DNA of 41,457 nucleotides from Okeania sp. SIO1I7 (GTDB lineage Bacteria; Cyanobacteriota; Cyanobacteriia; Cyanobacteriales; Microcoleaceae). Every line of letters starts with the position of its first letter. Within the stretch, counting starts at the first letter, position 1. The notes under the pieces are model-generated. The model saw only the letters and a list, made by a program, of their open reading frames with translations, was not told the origin of the DNA and did not search any database. The stretch covers positions 23,780 to 65,236 of the forward strand of contig JAAHGF010000035.1 in NCBI GenBank assembly GCA_010672585.1, read 5' to 3'. Both the position numbers and the translations under genes were made by a program. Shown here in pieces: positions 35,094 through 41,457 of the stretch.

Positions 35094-35795
35094 ATGCTGA
35101 CACAAATAGTTCGTCCCATGGTTCGGACCCAGGTTCGGTTATTAGCAAACTGTCACTCAACCCGTCTAACGTTAATTCATACAATTGCTAAATGGCTAGG
35201 TTTTTTGGGAGTAAAAGCAGAAGTAATTGAACTTAATGCTAATCTAGACAAAAAAATAACTATTTCCTTAACTGTAGAAAAACCAGAATCTTGCGATCGC
35301 CAAGATTGGCAAAAAATTGTCGATGGTATTAATATAGAAACATCTCAAAATAGTTCCCAAGAAATAACAGCAACCGAACCGATCCAAATAATGACAACCA
35401 AGCAACAAGGAAAGCTGCAAAGGTTGATAGCTTATGTTATTCAAGCGGGGGAACCAAATCAGAAAATTAAATGGGAAGAAATATGTCCTAATTTACAACA
35501 ATTGGGATTAGATGAAAATATGTTAGATGGAATTCGCTCTGCGATTAGAGTACCTCAGTCTATCGATTTATTAATTGAAGAATTAGAGCCAGATGTAGCA
35601 GCGATCGCTCTTCCTTTAGCGATGAATATTGCTCTTTTTGATCGGCAAGTAAACTCATCTGAAGATTATGCTTTAAATTCATTATTACAAGTAATGAAGC
35701 CACCTACAAAATCTACATATGTAGAGAAAAATGTAGGGAAAAATTTTTTCAGGCATAGACTATATGGGTTAATTACTTCAGTTATTCCTAGATAA
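35094..35795 (+). CDS. Hypothetical protein, possibly TerB-like C-terminal region
   Basis: 233 aa, no signal peptide. Two parts: residues 1-~90 start with LTLIHTIAKWLGFLGVKAEV and a strand-rich ITISLTVEKPESC; residues ~100-215 are helical (KLQRLIAYVIQAGEPNQKIK and VAAIALPLAMNIALFDRQVN). The helical half, with an LAMNIALFDRQVNSSE turn, recalls the acidic-turn helices of TerB-like proteins, but this is weak. The reading frame has HIP1 sites (GCGATCGC) and normal codon use, so I consider it real. No functional link to the flanking NACHT and Roco genes can be shown. Confidence 0.65.
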   Translation: MLTQIVRPMVRTQVRLLANCHSTRLTLIHTIAKWLGFLGVKAEVIELNANLDKKITISLTVEKPESCDRQDWQKIVDGINIETSQNSSQEITATEPIQIMTTKQQGKLQRLIAYVIQAGEPNQKIKWEEICPNLQQLGLDENMLDGIRSAIRVPQSIDLLIEELEPDVAAIALPLAMNIALFDRQVNSSEDYALNSLLQVMKPPTKSTYVEKNVGKNFFRHRLYGLITSVIPR

Positions 35796-36713
35796 CAAGT
35801 TAGTTATCAATTCACGAAGGAAGAAGGAAGAAGGAAGAGGGAAGAAGGAAGAGGGAAGAAGGAAGAAAAACCCAGGTTGAAAAACATGGGATTGAAATAA
35901 GGACGTATTATTTCATCGCACTACGTGCCTTGAAATAAATATTTATTTTTAGTGGGCTTTATACCCACAACTAAAGTTTTTAATTATACTCATACTTTCT
36001 TCCAACTTCGTTCCTAACTTCTTCCTTTTTTGTAAGCATTTCCTTTGGAGTGCTTACCGAAAAATTGGGTTTAAAGCCTTGCACTTTTAGGGCAACTTTA
36101 TGTTATACTTAATAAAAGCGGTAAAGGTATTCAACCGCTCTAAAAACCTAGCTACTAATCGTAGCCTTCCTAGCACCTTGAAAACTAGAGTTAAGGGGTT
36201 TTGCACAGGAATGCTTGTGTATAGAAAAGCTCTAAGCAACAAGTATCAGATAACCAAAGTTTTTTTTAAGGTTTAAACTGTACCGTAGGGCATACGGAAA
36301 CAGGCTCTTGAAATAGAGCGAACGCTTGGGGAGAGAACCATCTCTGGACTAGATGCCGTAAGGTGTTTAGTTTAAGTGGACTCATTGAACCAAGAATCCT
36401 GGTTTCAGGAGAATCCCCGTACCTTTAGGTCGGGGAGTATGTCAAATCCTACATTCCCCATAACAAAACGTAGCATAAAAATATAAGTCAAAAGTCAAAA
36501 GTAAGAAATAAGAAGTAATAAGTAAGAAGAAAATTATAGTGGTCAATCAAAATCAATAATTCAGCAAGTATTTATGCTTAATATTTAACTGATAATTTGA
36601 CTCCCGCTCGACGGTAAATGAAGATGATTTACATAGTATAAATGCTTAAGCAAGCTACAGATTTTATACTAATTTTCATCTTACGCTCTTGAAGTGCGGA
36701 ATGTGAGTTATAT
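35796..36713. other. Gene-free region with omega-RNA-like locus
   Basis: 35812-35870: GAAGGAAGAGG purine-rich repeats. 35897-35990: GAAATAAGGACGTATTATTTC and GTGGGCTTTATACCCAC hairpins. 36055-36120: degraded left part of the structured repeat (GGTTTAAAGCC). 36115-36445: omega-RNA-like locus 3. No gene seen. Confidence 0.5.
36115..36445 (+). ncRNA. Omega-RNA-like right end of an IS200/IS605-type element, different family (copy 3)
   Basis: AGCGGTAAAGGTATTCAACCGCT hairpin-like start, CCTTGAAAACTAGAGTTAAG, ACCGTAGGGCATACGGAAAC, GAGAGAACCATCTCTGGAC, GCCGTAAGGTGTTTAG, TCCTGGTTTCAGGAG, then AATCCCCGTACCTTTAGG-TCGGGGAGTATG-TCAA. The series of stem-loops and the ending are what I expect at the 3' side of tnpB elements in cyanobacteria. 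It shares the closing GGAGTATGTCAA with the other two loci but is otherwise different. No tnpB is present. Confidence 0.55.
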
Positions 36714-39700
36714 TCACTTTGAACTATTAGATTCATTTTCTGTTTGTGGAACTGGAATAATATCTTGAATTGGCTTTACCCATTTTGGTAATCCATTTGG
36801 ATATAACTGAGGATAAATAATCAGCAAAAGAATGCCAATAATAGAAGAAGTTAAGATGAAAAGAATCTGCCCATTCTGCATCCAAGTCACGAAATCTAAA
36901 AATCCAAATTTTTTCGGTTCCTCAATTTTTTGCTGAGGAGAATTTGCTGTTACTTTATCTTTGATATTACTCTCATCACCGAATATATTCCCCACAATAT
37001 TTCCATCTTTATTTTCAATTTTCCGGCTTTGGTCATTGACAATTTTTTCAGCTATAGTTTGACTGCCAATAACATCATTAGAATTATATTCTACCGAGCC
37101 ATAATAATGATTTGTGATAGGGTTTTTAGAATCTTTAGGTTGTAAAAAACTACTACTCGTTTCTCTTTCTATTACATCATTAATTAAACTTAATACATCA
37201 ACTTCATTATAGTACAACTCGCATTGAGTCTTGAATATACCATTATTAATCCGGCGTTGCAAGTCATCAAATTTATAGAAGTGAGGATTCTGGCTATTTT
37301 CTTTACAATCCTTGCAATTACAAGGAATTAATTTATCATATTTGAGTCGATTATTATAAGAACTATGAATTTTATCTAATTCGTGAGTAACAATGGTCAT
37401 TAAATCCCGTTTTTGTTGCCCAGAAATCCTAATTTTTATTTCTCTTTTACCGTAATATTCAATTACTTCTGCTCTGGCTCGATTTTTCTTGAGAATAACT
37501 CCGCTTTTCCAAACATATTTTTGCTTCTCAATCTCCTTGTGCATCGCCACAATAAATTGAGTAATTATTCCCTTGGGCATAAATTCGTAAGTGTAACGTA
37601 ATATCAAATTATTATTTTCATCCCAGTCATATTCTGGTTGAGCTTCTGTTAGGAGTTGAGGTGCAATATAGGTTTGAGAAGTACCAGGAATTTTATAGCA
37701 GAGTTTAAATTTAATCATTAATTGCAGTAACTCGTCGTGCATATTCGCATATTTATCTTCATGCCAAATATTGGTTAAATCATCTTTGGTAAATTTGCCA
37801 AAATTATCATAAACTTGCGGATTATCTAGAGCTTTATAAACTGCTGCTGTTCCCCATTCTGGTTTGAGAATAACTGTTTTATTTAACAAGGGGTCATCCT
37901 GAAAATGAAGACAAACTCCTAAGTCATGTAAGTAACCACTTAATTGTAATTTATGCTCTCGTTTCTTAAAGCTATTCTTTTCACAAATAGATAAATATTC
38001 TTCTAGACTAATATAGTTGCGGGAATCTGTTTCTAATACTTCACGGACTTTTTTCCAAGTCTTAGGAAGGGCAGTACCAATATGAGGTAAATTACTGATG
38101 TAATGTTGGATTTCTGTTCTAATTTCTTTTAAACCTCGGTTAGTAGCAAGATTAGTGGCTAAGATTTCTTTGATGTTAGAAAATTGACCTTGCAATGCTC
38201 GTTGATTAATTTCCCATTTACGTTCTTGTTTCTCATTTTTGATAATTAATAAAGGACTATTATCGCTCAACAATTCTACTACATTCAACCAATAATCAAA
38301 GTCTGTATCTTCTTTGCGGATATCTGCAACAAGAATATATAAGGAGCGCTTGGTCAGAAAAAATTGATGGGTAGTATGATAAATTTCTTGTCCGCCAAAA
38401 TCCCAAATATTCATCTGAAATTTATGTTGATTTGCTGTCTGAAAATTCCACTGATGAACTTCAATTCCTTTGGTAGTATCTTCATCTTTTAATTGATAGT
38501 CTGAGTTTTGAATTTTATTAGCTAGAGTAGTTTTACCAGCCCCGCCTTCTCCAATAATTAGTAATTTGGCTTCATAGAGATAATCTATTCCTTCTGCTTT
38601 TATTTGTTGGAAATATTCTCTAATTGCTTCTATCCCTTTTTCAGCAATTTCTATTGGTGGAGTTTCCAGATGATTACCACTTAAGGCAAGCCCAGTTAAA
38701 TTTGTAAGTTGAGAGATGGATTCCGGCAGAGTTGTTAATGTATTATTACTTAAACCAAGACCAGTTAAATTTGTAAGTTGAGAGATGGATTCCGGCAGAG
38801 TTGTTAATTTATTACCACTTAAACCAAGCCCAGTTAAATTTGTAAGTTTAGTGATAGATTTCGGGAGAGTTGTTAATTTTTTATTACTTAAATTAAGCCA
38901 AATTAAATTTGTAAGTTGAGAGATGGATTCCGGCAGAGTTGTTAATTTATTATTACTTAAATCAAGCTCAGTTAAATTTGTAAGTTGAGAGATGGATTCC
39001 GGCAGAGTTGTTAATTTATTATTACTTAAACCAAGACCAGTTAAATTTGTAAGTTGAGAGATAGATTCCGGCAGATTTGTTAGTTTATTATCACCTAAAT
39101 AAAGCCTAGTTAAATTGGTAAGTTGAGAGATGGATTCCGGCAGATTTGTTAGTTTATTAACACCTAAATAAAGCCTAGTTAAATTGGTAAGTTGAGATAT
39201 GGATTTCGGGAGAGATTTTAATTGATTATAACTTAAATAAAGCCTAGTTAAATTGGTAAGTTGAGATATGGATTCCGGGAGAGCTTTTAATTGATTATAA
39301 CTTAAACAAAGCCTAGTTAAATTAGTAATTTGAGAGATGGATTCCGGCAGAGTTGTTAATTTATTACCACTTAAATCAAGCTCAGTTAAATTGGTAAGTT
39401 TAGTGATTGATTCCGGTAATTTTGTTGATTGATTATAACTTAAACAAAGCCTAGTTAAATTAGTAATTTGAGAGATGGATTCCGGCAGAGTTGTTAATTT
39501 GTTAACACATAAATTAAGCTCAGTTAAATTGGTAAGTTGAGTGATGGGTTCCGGCAGATTTGTTAGTTTATTCTCACCTAAATAAAGCTCAGTTAAATTG
39601 GTAAGTTGAGAGATGGATTCCGGGAGATTTGTTAATTGATTACTAATTAAATCAAGCTTAGTTAAGTTAGTAAATTTAGAGATGGATTCCGGCAGATTTG

Positions 39701-40457
39701 TTAATTGATTACCACTTAAATCAAGCATAGTTAAATTAGCAAGTTGAGAGATGGATTTCGGGATAGTTTTTAATTGATTATTACTTAAATAAAACTCAGT
39801 TAATTTGGTAAGTTGAGAGATGGATTCCGGGAGATTTGTTAATTGATTACTAATTAAATCAAGCTTAGTTAAGTTAGTAAATTTAGAGATGGATTCCGGG
39901 AGATTTGTTAATTGATTATTACTTAAATAAAGCTCAGTTAAATTAGCAAATTTATAGATGAATTCTGGGATATTTGTTAATTGATTATTAATTAAATCAA
40001 GCCTAGTTAAATTAGTAATTTGAGAGATAGATTTCGGCAGATTTGTTAATTGATTACCACTTAAATCAAGCTGAGTTAAATTGGTCAGTTGAGAGATGGA
40101 TTCCGGCAGATTTGTTAATTGATTGCCACTTAAATCAAGCTGAGTTAAATTGGTCAGTTGAGAGATAGATTTCGGCAGAGTTTTTAATTGATTATCACTT
40201 AAATCAAGCTGAGTTAAATTGGTCAGTTGAATGATGGATTTCGGCAGAGTTTTTAATTGATTATCACTTAAATCTAATACTTCTAGCTGCTCTAACTCCC
40301 AAACCTCAGTAGGAATTTCAGTTAATTTTTCATCATCTCTGCTTGAATAATTATTACTTAAATCTAACTTCTTAAGCTTGTTGTCTTTAGCCGCTTGTAT
40401 TCTTTCTCGAAAACGTCGTGGTATCTGATTCTGCTTATTTGTTTTAGAAGAAGTCAT
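36714..40457 (-). CDS. Roco protein: LRR array - Roc GTPase - COR - C-terminal membrane segment
   Basis: 1247 aa. Residues ~30-605: about 25 leucine-rich repeats of 23 residues, consensus LTNLPESISQLTNLTELDLS. From ~625: Roc GTPase with P-loop GEGGAGKTT near 634-642 and switch motif WDFGGQE; the usual N/TKxD specificity motif is atypical (IIKNEKQE). Then COR (YLHDLGVCLHFQDDPLL, VILKPEWGTAAVYKAL), a Cys cluster IPCNCKDCKENSQNPHFYKF typical of bacterial Roco tails, a polar linker, and one membrane helix (ILFILTSSIIGILLLIIY). Roco proteins are dimeric GTPase switches related to LRRK2, with few known bacterial roles. The membrane anchor at the far C-terminus would place the LRR sensor in the cytoplasm or facing the membrane. 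Confidence 0.93.
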   Translation of the reverse strand: MTSSKTNKQNQIPRRFRERIQAAKDNKLKKLDLSNNYSSRDDEKLTEIPTEVWELEQLEVLDLSDNQLKTLPKSIIQLTNLTQLDLSDNQLKTLPKSISQLTNLTQLDLSGNQLTNLPESISQLTNLTQLDLSGNQLTNLPKSISQITNLTRLDLINNQLTNIPEFIYKFANLTELYLSNNQLTNLPESISKFTNLTKLDLISNQLTNLPESISQLTKLTEFYLSNNQLKTIPKSISQLANLTMLDLSGNQLTNLPESISKFTNLTKLDLISNQLTNLPESISQLTNLTELYLGENKLTNLPEPITQLTNLTELNLCVNKLTTLPESISQITNLTRLCLSYNQSTKLPESITKLTNLTELDLSGNKLTTLPESISQITNLTRLCLSYNQLKALPESISQLTNLTRLYLSYNQLKSLPKSISQLTNLTRLYLGVNKLTNLPESISQLTNLTRLYLGDNKLTNLPESISQLTNLTGLGLSNNKLTTLPESISQLTNLTELDLSNNKLTTLPESISQLTNLIWLNLSNKKLTTLPKSITKLTNLTGLGLSGNKLTTLPESISQLTNLTGLGLSNNTLTTLPESISQLTNLTGLALSGNHLETPPIEIAEKGIEAIREYFQQIKAEGIDYLYEAKLLIIGEGGAGKTTLANKIQNSDYQLKDEDTTKGIEVHQWNFQTANQHKFQMNIWDFGGQEIYHTTHQFFLTKRSLYILVADIRKEDTDFDYWLNVVELLSDNSPLLIIKNEKQERKWEINQRALQGQFSNIKEILATNLATNRGLKEIRTEIQHYISNLPHIGTALPKTWKKVREVLETDSRNYISLEEYLSICEKNSFKKREHKLQLSGYLHDLGVCLHFQDDPLLNKTVILKPEWGTAAVYKALDNPQVYDNFGKFTKDDLTNIWHEDKYANMHDELLQLMIKFKLCYKIPGTSQTYIAPQLLTEAQPEYDWDENNNLILRYTYEFMPKGIITQFIVAMHKEIEKQKYVWKSGVILKKNRARAEVIEYYGKREIKIRISGQQKRDLMTIVTHELDKIHSSYNNRLKYDKLIPCNCKDCKENSQNPHFYKFDDLQRRINNGIFKTQCELYYNEVDVLSLINDVIERETSSSFLQPKDSKNPITNHYYGSVEYNSNDVIGSQTIAEKIVNDQSRKIENKDGNIVGNIFGDESNIKDKVTANSPQQKIEEPKKFGFLDFVTWMQNGQILFILTSSIIGILLLIIYPQLYPNGLPKWVKPIQDIIPVPQTENESNSSK
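38690..40290 (-). repeat. 69-bp coding tandem repeats (LRR array DNA)
   Basis: The LRR part of the Roco gene consists of about 24 tandem units of 69 bp (23 codons), many differing by only a few bases, e.g. repeated GAGAGATGGATTCCGGCAGA on the plus strand. Longer duplicated blocks are visible: the pair of units at 39655-39720 and 39835-39905 is almost the same. Confidence 0.9.
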
Positions 40458-40844
40458 AGCTAAATAAAATAAATTTTACAATCACCATAATATCTACAAA
40501 GACAAAAATTGATTCTCCGCAACCATCAAAACTTTCTTACTTCAACCCAACCCACAAAAAATTCTCATAGATAACCACCCCACCCTTTAGCTAGAAATTT
40601 TCTCAGTATTTCAGTAGTGTGCTAGGTAAGCATTCAGCAGTCAGCTATCAGCTATCAGCTATTTGTTATTAACTCATTATCATGCTAGAGGGGAATTATC
40701 CAGCAAGGAGAATTAAAATTCATTAATTAAATTGGCTATAACCTAACCTCAGTTATTGCTTGAATATTTTCAAAAGCTGATGGCTGAATACTTACTGTGC
40801 TAAAATACCATTTTAGTAAAAATCATATCATAAGTAAGTATATG

Positions 40845-40874
40845 AAAAAACTAAGACGTTGTAGTTTTCAGTGC
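40845..40874 (+). repeat. Solo unit of the hairpin repeat
   Basis: AAAACTAAGACGTTGTAGTTTTCAGTGC occurs once, 146 bp before the 52-bp array. It has one base change (GTTG versus GTTA) in the loop and a different following sequence, so the hairpin half of the unit is separable from the rest. Confidence 0.7.
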
Positions 40875-40990
40875 GTGATTTCTAGAGGCACGAATAATTG
40901 CTCTGCACATTTTTAGCTGTGGAGCCTCCAGTATAACCCTTACCTACTATTGCTATTGCCACATTTTAGGGGTGTCATGCCACTAAATTC

Positions 40991-41204
40991 AAAAACTAAG
41001 ACGTTATAGTTTTCAGTGCCAGATTTTTCACCACCACAACAGAAAAACTAAGACGTTATAGTTTTCAGTGCTTGATTTTCCACCACCACAACAGAAAAAC
41101 TAAGACGTTATAGTTTTCAGTGCCAGATTTTCCACCACCACAACAGAAAAACTAAGACGTTATAGTTTTCAGTGCCAGATTTTCCACCACCACAACAGAA
41201 AAAC
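40991..41204 (+). repeat. 52-bp tandem repeat, four units plus partial
   Basis: Units start at 40991, 41043, 41095 and 41147, then AAAAAC at 41199 where a MITE-like sequence begins. Each unit has a hairpin half, AAAACTA-AGACGTTA-TAGTTTT followed by CAGTGC, and a spacer half, CAGATTTTCCACCACCACAA. The spacer halves are almost the same in all units, so this is not a CRISPR array. Confidence 0.9.
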
Positions 41205-41320
41205 GGCGTTGCTGATTCTGGGTATGATTTTGCCCCCCTAGCCCCCCAATTTTGGGGGGAATAAAACTCTAAAAGTCCCCCAATTTTGGGGGATTTAGGG
41301 GGCTTGACCAGAGCCAAAAA
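41205..41320. mobile_element. MITE family 2, truncated copy
   Basis: The left end GGCGTTGCTGATTCTGGGTA and the CCCCCCAATTTTGGGGGG interior match the copy at 16944, but the right end (CAATTCAGCAACG) is missing. It directly abuts the last partial 52-bp repeat unit. Confidence 0.7.
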
Positions 41321-41410
41321 ATAGGGTCTCATATCAAATCCGGTAGCATCGGTATAATAAAATTAAACCTGATAAATTAAGGGATGAATAGTAAGAGTTG
41401 GGCGATCGCC

Positions 41411-41457
41411 ATGCCGAGATTGTTAAAGCTAGAACCACACAAAAGTATCGAAGAGTT
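41411..41457 (+). CDS. Probable transposase N-terminus, cut by window end
   Basis: ATG followed by LLKLEPHKSIEEL after Met-Pro-Arg. This opening resembles the start of IS630-type transposases of cyanobacteria, in which a winged helix region follows. Only 15 codons are visible and a GGGCGATCGCC site lies just before the ATG, so the call rests on this opening alone. Confidence 0.35.
   Translation, partial: MPRLLKLEPHKSIEE

Larger units (their letters stand above)
40458..41410. other. Gene-free region upstream of the Roco gene
   Basis: Contains AGCTATC heptamers (40640-40665), a single diverged repeat unit (40845-40874), a 52-bp tandem repeat (40991-41204) and a truncated MITE family 2 (41205-41320). 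The 71-codon frame at 41117-41332 is repeat translation. No gene seen before 41411. Confidence 0.6.

Noticed and set aside
40991-41204. CRISPR array with 29-bp repeats and 23-bp spacers
   Set aside because: The would-be spacers are almost identical to each other and there are no cas genes; it is a 52-bp tandem repeat.
41117-41332. 71-codon ORF on the minus strand
   Set aside because: Translation of the 52-bp repeat and of MITE family 2.

Overview
The window looks like a chromosomal segment of a low-GC filamentous cyanobacterium. The evidence is repeated GCGATCGC (HIP1) sites, cyanobacterial protein families (PATAN-REC regulator, COP23, GUN4-domain protease, large Roco and NACHT proteins, Uma2 nucleases), heptameric short tandem repeats and a high density of small mobile elements. 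Genus-level assignment (Okeania/Trichodesmium-like) is only a guess.

Layout. 1-600: a ~308-bp tandem duplication, each unit with a possible 53-codon ORF and an intrinsic-terminator-like hairpin. 1764-3056: orphan sugar-type ABC binding lipoprotein. 4798-8649: PATAN-REC response regulator, folC and rsmI. 9135-10994: Cys-rich acidic protein, phasin-like protein, SRP RNA, YciI-like protein and a divergent 2'-5' RNA ligase-like protein. 11148-16708: two Uma2 proteins around a PD-(D/E)XK protein, a trypsin-GUN4 lipoprotein, a HicA/HicB pair and a COP23 protein. 17803-22369: gcvP and gcvH of the glycine cleavage system, separated by 1.2 kb of nested repeats. 22476-24782: alpha/beta hydrolase and mazG. 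25006-26092: decayed group II intron whose RT core is deleted but whose HNH end and domain V remain. 26347-29083: sensor histidine kinase and TPR protein. 29163-30662: tnpB fragment and a gene broken by a small transposon. 31202-34093: AAA-NACHT membrane protein. 35094-35795: unknown protein. 36714-40457: LRR-Roc-COR protein. The last kb holds a 52-bp tandem repeat, a truncated MITE and the start of a probable transposase.

The clearest non-gene signal is a set of miniature inverted-repeat elements. (1) Four copies with GGG(T/C)TTGCTGA ends and 6-bp target duplications; one splits a reading frame that is restored exactly when the element and one duplication are removed. (2) GGCGTTGCT-ended elements, one with a perfect 8-bp duplication. 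(3) CAGCAGWTTCC-ended elements flanked by TA. (4) A TATAGCAAT-ended element with arms near 40 bp. In addition a structured repeat (GCGGTC...GACC core) occurs three times with compensatory base changes, once nested inside family 1. Three loci resemble the guide-RNA/right-end part of IS200/IS605-type elements but have no adjacent tnpB.

No tRNA, rRNA, CRISPR array or glycine riboswitch was recognised. All family assignments come from reading the sequence, without database searches.
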